From Mesorhizobium sp. (GTDB lineage Bacteria > Pseudomonadota > Alphaproteobacteria > Rhizobiales > Rhizobiaceae), in contig SAQR01000002.1 of NCBI GenBank assembly GCA_004020365.1, forward strand, positions 124,001 through 188,000: a DNA stretch of 64,000 nucleotides, in the 5' to 3' direction. Each line of letters opens with the position of its first letter. Position 1 is the stretch's first letter. The notes beneath the pieces are model-generated. The model worked only from the letters and a program-made list of their open reading frames with translations, did not search any database and was not told the DNA's origin. Of this stretch, positions 50,472-58,559 are shown one piece after another. The translations under genes were made by a program, and so were the position numbers.

Positions 50472-53400
50472 TCAGCGCGTGTGCCGCACAAGATAGGGTT
50501 CGACCAAGGCGCGTAGTTCCGCAGCGGGCGCGGCTTCGCCGGCAGCACGCAGCGCCCGTTCGTAGCGTGCATAGTCATCGACCGCGCCTTCGAGATCACC
50601 GCGCGACAGCCGCTCCTTGATCAGCGCCTTGCAGACGGGTCCGGCATCCGGATAGAGGTCCAACGCCCTCAGATAGACCGAGCGCGCTTCCTGGCCGGTT
50701 GTCTCCAGCCGCTGGCCGATCCGCAATCCGAGATCGATCAGATCGCGACGCACTTTTTCAGCGGCGGCGAGCGACCAGAAGCTGGCTCGCTCGTGCAGAA
50801 ACAGCGGACCGGGGAATCCGAGGAACAGCGCTTCCGCTTCCGGTCGCAGTCCGGCCGCCGCGCCATTGGCTGTCGTCGCGGATTTGAGCCGTGCATCCCA
50901 GTCGGCGAGGTCGACCCAGACCTTGTCCGACGCAAGGCGAAGCTTGCCTTCGCGCTGAACGATAAGATCGGTCCGCCCGAGCAGCTTGCGCAGCCGATGC
51001 AAAGCCTGCTCGCACGCCGCCCGCGCCTGGTCGCCGTCGAGGTCGGGCCACAGCCAGTCCTGAAGGGTCTCCAGCGAGCAGGTGTTGTCTTTCGAGATCG
51101 CCAGGACCCGCAGGATGTCGAGAGCCTTCGTCGGTGGCTTGGCGCCGAGATTAAGAGGGTTTCCATCGAGATCGAGCCGAAAGCCTCCGAGGACGTGGAC
51201 CTTGAGCGGCCATGGCCACGCCGTGGGCCGCTGTTGCGGCGCGTCCAATCGGCGTTCCCGGATAAGCGACCGGCAAAGCTTGGGCTCGATGCCGCGCTCA
51301 AGCGCATCGCCAAGCAGTTCGGCGAGCAATTCCGGAACGTTGAGGAGCACCATTGGCCAGGCGATGTCGCGCAGCGCCTCCATAACGAGCTTCAGCCGAT
51401 CGCCGTAGCGTGGACCCTGGTCCCACAGGCTCTCCAGCGCGTCCGCTGCAAGAATGCATATCTGGGTTCGCTTGCGGGCGCCGCCGTCCAGCCGCGGCAG
51501 CAGTTCGTTGAGCAGCGCGGCGGCTTCGCGCGGCTTCCTGTCGGCGAGCAGCACCTGGAACTTCGTGATGCAGTGCGCCCAGCGCTCGACCATCGGCTCG
51601 TTGGCGGCCTCGCTCGCCGCCATGAAGCGCTCGCAATCCTCATAGGCGGCCGCGAAATCGCCTTGCCGGGCATGAAGCGCGGCATAGCAATTGGCGACGA
51701 TGGCGACCTGTGTGCTGAAACGGCTGTCGGCGATCTCGGCCAGGCGCTCGACCACCTGGTCGAGCTCGGCAAGGTCATTGCGGAACTTCATCTGCATCTG
51801 AAGATGATACAGGCCACCGAACTCCACACCCTTGAGCGACTCGCGCTCACCGATGGCGATCGCCTCCCGCAACGCCGCTTCGGCCGAAGGATAGGGAAAG
51901 CCCCGTCTCTTGTATGGGAAATAACGGCCACTCTTGGCGCCAAACTCGACCAGCCACATGCCGAGGACCCAAGGCAGCACCTCCTTGTCGCTCAAATCCT
52001 CGACAATGCTGTCGACGGCCTTGGTGAACAGATCCGCCCGCATGACCGATACCGAATGCTCGATCAGCGTTTCGCTGGCAAGCAGCCGTAAGCCGCTTGG
52101 GTCGTGCTCGGGATTCCGGGTCAGCCGGTCCAGCAGTTCCGTTTCCAGCGCTTGCCCGGCCGGGCTGTTGCGGTAGTAGTCGTCGCCGAAGTTCAGCGCC
52201 CGCACCATGCCGATGCGCACCAGCATCGCTTCCTCGGAAGGCAGTTCCGGCAGGCCGCGCTCGAGGATTTCGAACGCCCGGCGGGTCCAGGCCGAAAGAC
52301 CCTCATAGGTGCGCCAACTGTCCGTCTTGACCAGAACCGCGCGCGATACCGTCAGACAAAGCCCGCGCTGATCGTCGGCCTGGCCAAAGGCATGCCATGC
52401 CTTCGACAGCCAGTGCTCTGCCGCGGCGTCGTTCGGCATGTGGGCCACGCCCAGCCAATAGAAATGCCAGCCGTTCATGAACGCTTCCGGCAACCGGCCG
52501 ACCCATTCGATGAAGGTCGTTCGATGTCCCTGCGCCAGCACGGTCTCCGCCCGGCTCAGCATGAGTCCGCTCGCTTGGTCCCAGTCCTCTGCCTGCAAGG
52601 CGAGGTGTATGGCTTCGTCATGACGGCCGGCGTCGGCGAGCACCTTTGCCGCCCTTTGTTTGAGCGACTTCTGCTCGTCTGCCGTCACACGCTGTGCGAA
52701 GCGTCGGTCGAGGAAGTCCCGCAAGAGGTCGTGCAGGTGGAAAACGTCGCGGCTGTTTTCCGTTCGCGTGACCAGCAATTGCCGCTTGTAGAGCCTGTCG
52801 AGCAGCTTGCCCGCTTCGCCCGACCCGATCATCACGTCCGCCAGTTCGGTGCTGATCTCGGGCAGCAGATTAAGTTTCAGCAGCATGTCCTGATCGGCGG
52901 CGGGAAGGGAAAGGAAGAAATGGCGGCCGAGAACGTCCGACAGGGCGTTGTGCCCGCCGGGTGCTGTCCCGCTCGTGTCGTCAGGGTCGACCGCCGAGCC
53001 GTGATCGGCGAGGAGAACCAGCCCGATCGCCCAGCCGCGCGCCGCTTCGACATCGACTGGAACGGCGCCGTTCCTCGACCGCAGCTTGACGAAATCGCGC
53101 GCTTCCGATGTCGAGAATTCGAGCGCCCGCCTGTCGATAACGGCCACTTGGCCCTTGAGAACGAGGTCGCCCAGTTCGTCGTGGGGCAGCGTGCGCGAGA
53201 CGCAGATGCAGCGGACCGTCTCAGGAAGTTCACGGAACATCACGGAAAGCACCGCCCGGAATTCGGGCGTGTCGGCGTCGTGCAAATCGTCGAGAACCAG
53301 AATGGTGCCGGGCTTCAACCGCGCGAAATAGGCTCTGAAGAAGCGCCTGGCGAACTCCTTCGGCTGCTCGGCATATTCGACGCCGAAGACTGGCAAGTTT

Positions 53401-53714
53401 CCAACCGCGGGTGAGGCGAGTGACTGCGCCAGATATTGAAAGAAGCGCGCGATATCCTGGTCGCCCTCGTCGATGCGGAACCACACATGCGGTGCCGCGA
53501 CGCTTTCGAGGTAGTCGATGACCGCCGTCGTCTTGCCGTAGCCGGCCGGCGCAGCCACCCAGCATACGCTCGAACGGGATTTCAGGCCGATCGCTTCGAG
53601 AACGCGGTTCCGCCTCAATATCCTGGCGCTGCGCGGCGCCGCCAGCTTGGCGATCCGGCCTGTGCCCGAGAGCGGGCGCCTCGCATCGGCGTCAATGGCG
53701 TCCAGGGCGGTCAT
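50472..53714 (-). CDS. large transcriptional regulator: MalT-like ATPase, TPR region, wHTH and BTAD domain
   Basis: A 1080-residue STAND-type regulator. The N-terminal NTPase has Walker A WVAAPAGYGKTT (about residues 52-63) and Walker B ILVLDDLHDAD; the next 500 residues are tetratricopeptide-like helices as in MalT. Instead of a LuxR-type helix-turn-helix, the C-terminus has an OmpR/SARP-type winged helix (VHVLGGFRLDLDGNPL, ALDILRVLAISKDNTCSLETLQDWLWPD, residues about 830-905) and a bacterial transcriptional activation domain (BTAD) to the end. The start MTALDAIDAD is chosen over a longer one by eight residues. It stands alone; the target genes are not evident. It probably activates on binding ATP and an inducer. 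Confidence 0.88.
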   Translation of the reverse strand: MTALDAIDADARRPLSGTGRIAKLAAPRSARILRRNRVLEAIGLKSRSSVCWVAAPAGYGKTTAVIDYLESVAAPHVWFRIDEGDQDIARFFQYLAQSLASPAVGNLPVFGVEYAEQPKEFARRFFRAYFARLKPGTILVLDDLHDADTPEFRAVLSVMFRELPETVRCICVSRTLPHDELGDLVLKGQVAVIDRRALEFSTSEARDFVKLRSRNGAVPVDVEAARGWAIGLVLLADHGSAVDPDDTSGTAPGGHNALSDVLGRHFFLSLPAADQDMLLKLNLLPEISTELADVMIGSGEAGKLLDRLYKRQLLVTRTENSRDVFHLHDLLRDFLDRRFAQRVTADEQKSLKQRAAKVLADAGRHDEAIHLALQAEDWDQASGLMLSRAETVLAQGHRTTFIEWVGRLPEAFMNGWHFYWLGVAHMPNDAAAEHWLSKAWHAFGQADDQRGLCLTVSRAVLVKTDSWRTYEGLSAWTRRAFEILERGLPELPSEEAMLVRIGMVRALNFGDDYYRNSPAGQALETELLDRLTRNPEHDPSGLRLLASETLIEHSVSVMRADLFTKAVDSIVEDLSDKEVLPWVLGMWLVEFGAKSGRYFPYKRRGFPYPSAEAALREAIAIGERESLKGVEFGGLYHLQMQMKFRNDLAELDQVVERLAEIADSRFSTQVAIVANCYAALHARQGDFAAAYEDCERFMAASEAANEPMVERWAHCITKFQVLLADRKPREAAALLNELLPRLDGGARKRTQICILAADALESLWDQGPRYGDRLKLVMEALRDIAWPMVLLNVPELLAELLGDALERGIEPKLCRSLIRERRLDAPQQRPTAWPWPLKVHVLGGFRLDLDGNPLNLGAKPPTKALDILRVLAISKDNTCSLETLQDWLWPDLDGDQARAACEQALHRLRKLLGRTDLIVQREGKLRLASDKVWVDLADWDARLKSATTANGAAAGLRPEAEALFLGFPGPLFLHERASFWSLAAAEKVRRDLIDLGLRIGQRLETTGQEARSVYLRALDLYPDAGPVCKALIKERLSRGDLEGAVDDYARYERALRAAGEAAPAAELRALVEPYLVRHTR

Positions 53715-53802
53715 CGGGGCTCCCGCTCGACCAAACATCGAGCGTCGGGTGGAGCCGTGATGACCGTCCCGCCGCCCAGATTGACCTTAGGGTAGCGCAA
53801 TC

Positions 53803-53942
53803 GTGCGACAATTCGTAGGGGCTTCGCAGATGAAGCGGCAACCGCCGGGTGCAAGCGTAGTCTGGAGGCCTGCGCGGTCGCGAAATCAGGACGCGGAGGA
53901 GAGGGATTGGGCGACCGGTCGATCCCGCGCTCGGTCTTCGAC
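53803..53942 (-). repeat. dispersed repeat, copy 1 (contains a degraded cysH tail)
   Basis: Read on the minus strand, this 140-bp stretch aligns with 57720-57880 over its whole length except for a gap of about 20 bp. Shared blocks include TCTCCTCCGCGTCCTGATTT and TTGCCGCTTCATCTGCGAAG. The first codons correspond to the end of CysH (SKMECGIHRSP there, SKTERGIDRSP here), so the copy includes a decayed cysH terminus. Confidence 0.8.
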
Positions 53943-54080
53943 CAAATGCGGTGGAATATCAGGTCATTGTAGTTCCCTCTGATTGGCAAGCTCATGGGCT
54001 GCTTGGCACTTCTTTCCAAACTCACGAGCTCATCGTGTGCGCGGCAGCATCCTCGCACATTGGTACGGTCACCTAGGTTC

Positions 54081-54137
54081 CCGGCAGCTGATCTCCTACT
54101 AGTTTTCGCGAGCTTGCCTAGTTTTCAATCATGCGAC
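54081..54137 (-). repeat. dispersed repeat, copy 2 (GAAAACTAGG element)
   Basis: This 57-bp stretch matches 57671-57724 with only a few differences and a 3-bp insertion. It contains the minus-strand segments TTGAAAACTAGGCAAGCTCG and CGCGAAAACTAG, an internal direct repeat of GAAAACTAG. In the 57.7-kb copy this element directly follows the cysH-tail element; here the two are separated and in the opposite order, as expected for remains of a tandem array. Confidence 0.8.
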
Positions 54138-54278
54138 CTTCTACGCCTGCCCTTCTGGACAGCCATACGATAACCCGTGACCCGCAACAGACATTAGGAA
54201 CGTCAGAGACGCGCTATCACTTACGAGACATTGTACGGCTCGGCGGCGCACGCTTGGGCGGACATCGTTCGAGCAAAG

Positions 54279-54659
54279 TTAGGTCTGGTAGTAGTGAAGC
54301 TCGAGCAACAGGCACCCGGTATGCGACCGGAACGGACCGTGATAGACGCCAGGCGGCCGGCAAGCGTAGGTGTTCGGGGCAAAACTCAGCGACGGCTCTT
54401 CGCCTGAAGATCCGCCGACGATGAGATCTCCCGATACGAGATAGACCTCTTCCCAGTATTCATGCACGAACGGCACCGTCGTATGGGCGCCCGGCGCAAA
54501 CCTCAGCAGCCGCGTGCGGTGCCCGGTCTTGCCCGCGTCGTCAAGCCGGCCGGCAAGGATCTTCTGCTCGATGCCGGGCGGGTAACCAGGCGGCGAATGC
54601 CAGCCCTCCCCGGTCATGTCGATTGTGTGAAATTCCTTGTGTTCCTTTCGGATCGGCAT
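54279..54659 (-). CDS. cupin domain protein
   Basis: A 126-residue single-domain cupin: motif 1 is FAPGAHTTVPFVHEYWEEVYLVSGDL (His/Glu metal ligands) and motif 2 ends PPGVYHGPFRSHTGCLLLELHYY. It starts MPIRKEHKEFH, 8 bases after the HpaB-like gene, and is the last gene of the operon. It resembles acetylacetone-cleaving-type or sugar-isomerase-type cupins (ChrR-like). It could be a ring-cleaving or isomerising partner acting on the hydroxylated aromatic; the activity is not proven. Confidence 0.87.
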   Translation of the reverse strand: MPIRKEHKEFHTIDMTGEGWHSPPGYPPGIEQKILAGRLDDAGKTGHRTRLLRFAPGAHTTVPFVHEYWEEVYLVSGDLIVGGSSGEEPSLSFAPNTYACRPPGVYHGPFRSHTGCLLLELHYYQT

Positions 54660-54667
54660 GGCAAACC

Positions 54668-56155
54668 TCAAGCGGCAACCGGAGCGGCACGGTCGACCTC
54701 GTCGTCCAGCGAATAGCTGTCAAGCATGTGGTCGACGAGCTGCGTGCAGCGGTCCCAGTCGAAGGTGCGGAAGCTGTGCCCCTTAGTCACGAAGGTGGCG
54801 CCGGCATAGAACATCTCGTATTGCGTGTGGCGCGAAGCGAACTCTGAGCCGATCGCATCCCAGGCCAGCTTGAAGAATTTTACCCGGCCCTTCGACGAAG
54901 TGACCGGCGATTGCTGTGTCTTTTCAATCAGACTGCACAGCTCCGGATCGGCGAAATCCTGGACGGAAGACGGCAGCATGATCAGTCCGCCGCCCGCCAG
55001 GTCGCGCAAGGCGAGGACCACCCCGGCATAGAGTTGCTGTGTCAGCACCTGAGCCGAATAGAGCGTATGCGCGTCGGGCACGAAATAGGCGCCAAGCATG
55101 CGGCCCTTCACCTCCATGGCGTGTACTAACGCGTCGACCATGGTGTTCTGCGCTGCAAGCACTCCCAGCGTCTCGCGCACCTGCGGAAAGTTGATGACGC
55201 CGTTGGTCTCGGCGATGCGCCGGGCGATGCCAACAAGGAAGCGCATCTTCACCATCAGGCGGATCTGCGCCTGGTAGTTCTGGAAGACATGCGCCGGCGT
55301 GGCATGGAACTGCCGTTGGCACATGGCGATGTCCCCGTTGATAAAGACGCGCTCCCAAGGAACTTTCACATTGTCGAAGTAGAGCACGGCATCGTTCTCG
55401 TCGAAGCGGCTGGCGAGTGGATTATCGAAGACACTGGCGGCGCTCTCCTCGTAGGATTTGCGCGACAGGATCTTTAGCCCGCCGGCATTCATCGGCACGG
55501 CGAAGGACACAGCATAGGGCTCGTCGCCTTCGCGCAGCGGCTGGATGCAGGTGACGAACACCTCGTTTGCCATGATGCCGCCGGTCGCCAGCATCTTGGC
55601 GCCGCGGATTGTCAGGCCTGCTGCATCCTGGTCGACAACGCCGGCGGTGAGGAAGCGGTCCTGCTGCTCACCCGCGGGCTTCGAGCGGTCGGCCTGTGGA
55701 TTGATGATGACGTAGGTGAGATAGAGTTCGTTATCCCGGGCGTAGCGGTAATAATCGGCAAGTGCCGCGGCTCGCGCCTTGTCATAGGCTTCGAAGACCT
55801 CGATCCCCATGAACATGCCGGAAATGCAGGAGGCGACATGGTCTGGGGCGCGGCCAAGAAAGCCGTAATGAAGCTCCGTCCAGGTTTCCAGCGCCTTGCG
55901 CCGTTCGACGAGCTCGGCATGGCTGCGCGGCAACTGCCAGATGCGATTGGCCCGCTGCCCGCCGCTTTCGGGAACTTCAAAGGTCATCAACGCCCGGTTA
56001 TCTGGCCGAGCCTGGAAGTCGTAGAGCGTGCCGACCGACCGGATCGTCTGGCGGAAGGCTGGATGCGCGGTGACGTCGCCGGCCATCTGGCCATCGATAT
56101 AGACTTGCCTGCCATCTCTCAGCATCTCGATATGCTGCGCCCCAGTCTTGATCAT
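54668..56155 (-). CDS. 4-hydroxyphenylacetate 3-hydroxylase family oxygenase (HpaB-like)
   Basis: A 495-residue flavin-dependent monooxygenase of the HpaB/HpaH family: MIKTGAQHIEMLRDGRQVYIDG, HPAFRQTIRSVGTLYDFQA, then GLTIRGAKMLATGGIMANEVFV and VLYFDNVKVPWERVFINGD in the acyl-CoA-dehydrogenase-like core. It uses FADH2 from the reductase encoded just upstream. Members hydroxylate phenols or, in related enzymes, chlorophenols and pyrroles. The partner cupin differs from the extradiol dioxygenase of the classical hpa cluster, so the substrate is probably not 4-hydroxyphenylacetate. Confidence 0.92.
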   Translation of the reverse strand: MIKTGAQHIEMLRDGRQVYIDGQMAGDVTAHPAFRQTIRSVGTLYDFQARPDNRALMTFEVPESGGQRANRIWQLPRSHAELVERRKALETWTELHYGFLGRAPDHVASCISGMFMGIEVFEAYDKARAAALADYYRYARDNELYLTYVIINPQADRSKPAGEQQDRFLTAGVVDQDAAGLTIRGAKMLATGGIMANEVFVTCIQPLREGDEPYAVSFAVPMNAGGLKILSRKSYEESAASVFDNPLASRFDENDAVLYFDNVKVPWERVFINGDIAMCQRQFHATPAHVFQNYQAQIRLMVKMRFLVGIARRIAETNGVINFPQVRETLGVLAAQNTMVDALVHAMEVKGRMLGAYFVPDAHTLYSAQVLTQQLYAGVVLALRDLAGGGLIMLPSSVQDFADPELCSLIEKTQQSPVTSSKGRVKFFKLAWDAIGSEFASRHTQYEMFYAGATFVTKGHSFRTFDWDRCTQLVDHMLDSYSLDDEVDRAAPVAA

Positions 56156-56169
56156 CTTACCCTCCGCGA

Positions 56170-56706
56170 TCAGTAGTGGATGCCGAGCGGCCAGAGCGGC
56201 GCCGCGAACTCCGTTGGCTGCAGTGATGCGTAGCGCCCCTTGCCAAAAACGAGCGGTTGCCGGTCGGCGAAGGACCGAAAATGCTTCACCCTGGCGATGA
56301 ACAGCTCGTGGTCGCCGGCTTCGTGCCTAGCCCACGGCTCGCAGTCGAACAGCGCCGCCGCGCCGGGCAGCACCGGGGCGCCAGAGCGGCCTTGCTCGAA
56401 CCGCATCCCCTCCCACTTGTTGGAAAGCGGCGTGGCGAAGCGGTTGGAAATGTCCTTCTGGTTTTCCGAGAGGACGTTGACCGTGTAACTGGCGGCCTTC
56501 TGCCAGAGCGGTAGGCCGGCTGAACGACGGTCGATGCTGAACAGGACGAGAGGCGGATCGAGAGACAGCGAGTTGAACGAACTCATCGTCATGCCGAGCT
56601 GCTCGCCATCGGCCACACAGGTGACGACGCAGACGCCGGTCGGAAACTGTCCCAGTGCCTGGCGGAACGCGCGCACGTCGAAAGCCGTTTCCTTGTGGAT
56701 GATCAT
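56170..56706 (-). CDS. flavin reductase (HpaC family)
   Basis: A 178-residue flavin reductase: FRQALGQFPTGVCVVTCVADGEQLGMTMSSFNSLSLDPPLVLFS, YTVNVLSENQKDISNRFA and HELFIARVKHF are standard for the family. It makes the reduced flavin for the HpaB-like oxygenase 14 bases downstream. The ATG at 56706 has AAGGGG before it; a GTG six codons earlier is an alternative. Confidence 0.92.
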   Translation of the reverse strand: MIIHKETAFDVRAFRQALGQFPTGVCVVTCVADGEQLGMTMSSFNSLSLDPPLVLFSIDRRSAGLPLWQKAASYTVNVLSENQKDISNRFATPLSNKWEGMRFEQGRSGAPVLPGAAALFDCEPWARHEAGDHELFIARVKHFRSFADRQPLVFGKGRYASLQPTEFAAPLWPLGIHY

Positions 56707-56725
56707 GCCCGGCCCCTTCGGCACC

Positions 56726-56738
56726 GATCTGTTAGATC
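56726..56738. promoter_or_regulatory. GATCT-GTT-AGATC dyad before the flavin reductase gene
   Basis: A perfect 5-bp-arm inverted repeat lies 20 bases upstream of the reductase start in the AT-richer 92-bp gap after the GntR gene. It could be an operator or part of a hairpin; there is no further support. Confidence 0.25.
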
Positions 56739-56798
56739 ACGATAATCAATTCACCAATTCCGTTGACCAACTGCCATGCGAACCCCGCGGCCTTCCCC

Positions 56799-57515
56799 TT
56801 ACTGCGCCGCCACCGCCGGACTGCGCTCGGTTGCAAGCGAACCCCAGCCTGCCGCGATCGGCAGCCGCAACGCGACCAGCGTCCGCGCCAGATGCTGGGC
56901 GACGGCTGCGGCCGCCTGTTCAGGCTGTCCGCGGCGTATGCCCTCGACGATCGCTGCGTGCTCGGCAAGCACGCTGTCGCCGCGTCCGCCGGAGATTGTG
57001 ATAGCGCGCACGCCCATCCGCAACTGGCGGTCCCGTAGGCTCTCATAGAAGTCGGCGAGCACCGGATTGCCGGCGGCGCGCACGATCGTACGATGAAAGT
57101 CCCGGTCACATTCGATGAACGCAACGGTGTCGTGTTGCACCTCCACCTGCCGGGCCATTAGCCTGTCGAGTTCCGCGGCAAGCATGTCGCCGAAGCCGGC
57201 CGCCTGCCGTGCGCACCACTCTTCCACCAAGCCGCGCGCCTGCATCACCGCTTCGATCTCCGTCTCCGTGATCGGCGGTACATAGGCGCCCTTTTTCGGC
57301 ACGATCTGCAGGAGGCCGTCTGCTTCGAGCCTCAACAGCGCCTCACGCACCGGCGTCCGCGACGTTCCCGTCTCGCGGCAAACCTCCGCCTCGGTAAGGA
57401 ACGTGCCCTCGCGGCTAGGCAAGGTCAGCACATGCTGCTTCAGCCAGCGGTAGACGACGTCCTGTGCAGCATCGGCGCGTTGGCCAGGGCGTTGCGATTG
57501 AAAACGTTCAGTCAT
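56799..57515 (-). CDS. GntR family transcriptional regulator (FCD domain)
   Basis: A 238-residue FadR-type regulator. The winged helix-turn-helix spans about residues 18-85 (VVYRWLKQHVLTLPSREGTFLTEAEVCRETG, then SRTPVREALLRLEADGLLQIVPKKGAYV) and the FCD domain follows, with DRDFHRTIVRAAGNPVLADFYESLR. It is first in the direction of the HpaBC/cupin operon. The perfect palindrome ATGTATACAT lies only 8 bases before its ATG, implying autorepression. Confidence 0.9.
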   Translation of the reverse strand: MTERFQSQRPGQRADAAQDVVYRWLKQHVLTLPSREGTFLTEAEVCRETGTSRTPVREALLRLEADGLLQIVPKKGAYVPPITETEIEAVMQARGLVEEWCARQAAGFGDMLAAELDRLMARQVEVQHDTVAFIECDRDFHRTIVRAAGNPVLADFYESLRDRQLRMGVRAITISGGRGDSVLAEHAAIVEGIRRGQPEQAAAAVAQHLARTLVALRLPIAAGWGSLATERSPAVAAQ

Positions 57516-57523
57516 AGGCAGAA

Positions 57524-57533
57524 TGTATACATG
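57524..57533. promoter_or_regulatory. GntR operator palindrome ATGTATACAT
   Basis: A perfect 10-bp palindrome centred on GTATAC, 8 bases upstream of the FCD-type GntR start, where bound protein would block initiation. The same GTATAC core occurs upstream of the two other FCD-type GntR operons in the window (11316 and 19112). Confidence 0.65.
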
Positions 57534-57670
57534 TTGTCTATAAGGTCAAGCTAATTTTCGACCTGGCTGCGCCGAGCGTAAACGTCAAAAAGTGGCGCTA
57601 GCTTCACATTCCGACGTCAGCTCAGACAGCAAGATTCCATCCCGGGGCGCCTGCTTTTCACCACTAGTTG

Positions 57671-57880
57671 CCGGCGGCTGATCTCCTAGTTTTCGCGAGC
57701 TTGCCTAGTTTTCAAGCATGCGACAAATCGTAGTGGCTTCGCAGATGAAGCGGCAACGGCCGATTCTAAGCGTTGACTGGATGCCTGCGTGATCGCGAAA
57801 TCAGGACGCGGAGGAGACCGAATAGTGTGAGGGAGCGCCGGCGGGCGATCGGTGAATCCCGCACTCCATCTTCGACAGTC
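57671..57880 (-). repeat. dispersed repeat, full copy overlapping the cysH 3' end
   Basis: On the minus strand this copy runs from the last codons of cysH through TCTCCTCCGCGTCCTGATTT and the CGCTTCATCTGCGAAGC block to the GAAAACTAGG element ending at 57671. Its two halves match 53803-53942 and 54081-54137. The inner TTCATCTGCGAA block is a palindrome-like hairpin. The final codons of CysH after ECGIH are supplied by the repeat. Confidence 0.8.
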
Positions 57881-58514
57881 CGCTCCAGCGGCCCGCGCGC
57901 GGATTGTCCGCGCTGCCGCACGCGACCGTGCACGGCGCGCAGCCGATCGAGAGGTAGCCTTTTTCGAGGAGCGGATGCCGGGGAAGATTATAGCGATCGA
58001 GATAGGCCTCGATCTCTTGGCGGGTGAAGCGGGCAAGCGGATCGACCTTCAGGCGTCCGTCAGTTTCCTCGAGCGTCGGAACGTCCGCGCGAAGCCCGCC
58101 ATGATATCGCTTGCGACCGGAAATCCAGGCCTTGAAGCCGGTCAGCGTATTTTCGAGCGGCAGAACCTTGCGGATCTGGCAGCACCGGTCCGGATCGCGG
58201 CGGTGCAGCGATCCAGCCCCGTCGAGCGCCTGCAAGACATCCGTTTGAGGCGTGACGACGCGCAGATCGGTGAGGCCGAGCAGAGCCGTCAGCTGCGCGC
58301 GATAGGCGATCGTTTCCGAAAACAGCTTTCCTGTGTCGAGCGTGATGACGGGGAGCGAACGGTCGATCGCGGCCGCCATGTGCAGCAGCACCGCGGATTC
58401 CGCGCCAAACGAGGACACAAGCGCTATGTTTCCGCAAAACACATCGCTGACGAGCGGCGCCAGCAGGTCGGGTCCGTCGAGATGGTTCAGCTCTGCGATG
58501 ACGGCTTCATACAT
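57801..58514 (-). CDS. cysH: assimilatory adenylyl-sulfate (APS) reductase, [4Fe-4S] type
   Basis: A 237-residue PAPS/APS-reductase-family protein. The P-loop-like SSFGAESAVLLHM is near residue 34, and the LDTGKLFSETIAYR motif follows. The paired cysteines CCQIRKVLPLE (near residue 112) and GCAPCT (near residue 192) are the [4Fe-4S] ligands that mark APS-using plant/rhizobial-type enzymes rather than E. coli-type PAPS reductase. The catalytic Cys is in MECGIH. It reduces APS to sulfite. The last about 15 residues lie within a dispersed repeat. It follows the YeiH-cytochrome gene by 45 bases on the same strand. The ATG at 58514 is preferred over a TTG six codons upstream. Confidence 0.93.
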   Translation of the reverse strand: MYEAVIAELNHLDGPDLLAPLVSDVFCGNIALVSSFGAESAVLLHMAAAIDRSLPVITLDTGKLFSETIAYRAQLTALLGLTDLRVVTPQTDVLQALDGAGSLHRRDPDRCCQIRKVLPLENTLTGFKAWISGRKRYHGGLRADVPTLEETDGRLKVDPLARFTRQEIEAYLDRYNLPRHPLLEKGYLSIGCAPCTVACGSADNPRAGRWSGLSKMECGIHRSPAGAPSHYSVSSAS

Positions 58515-58559
58515 GGCGGTTCGGCCGATCAAAAACGGTGGTGGCGTGACGAAGCCGCA

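Larger units (their letters stand above)
53715..54278. other. 564-bp gene-poor region containing two fragments of a dispersed repeat
   Basis: Apart from the repeat copies at 53803-53942 and 54081-54137, no coding region is convincing. The DNA between the copies and from 54138 to 54278 has lower GC and mixed codon-like signals in all frames. It separates the BTAD regulator from the HpaB operon and has the look of a degraded insertion site. Confidence 0.6.

Noticed and set aside
54138-54278. Possible remnant of a transposase or hypothetical gene before the cupin gene
   Set aside because: No frame shows recognisable motifs or a plausible start; it is better described as gene-poor DNA near repeat fragments.
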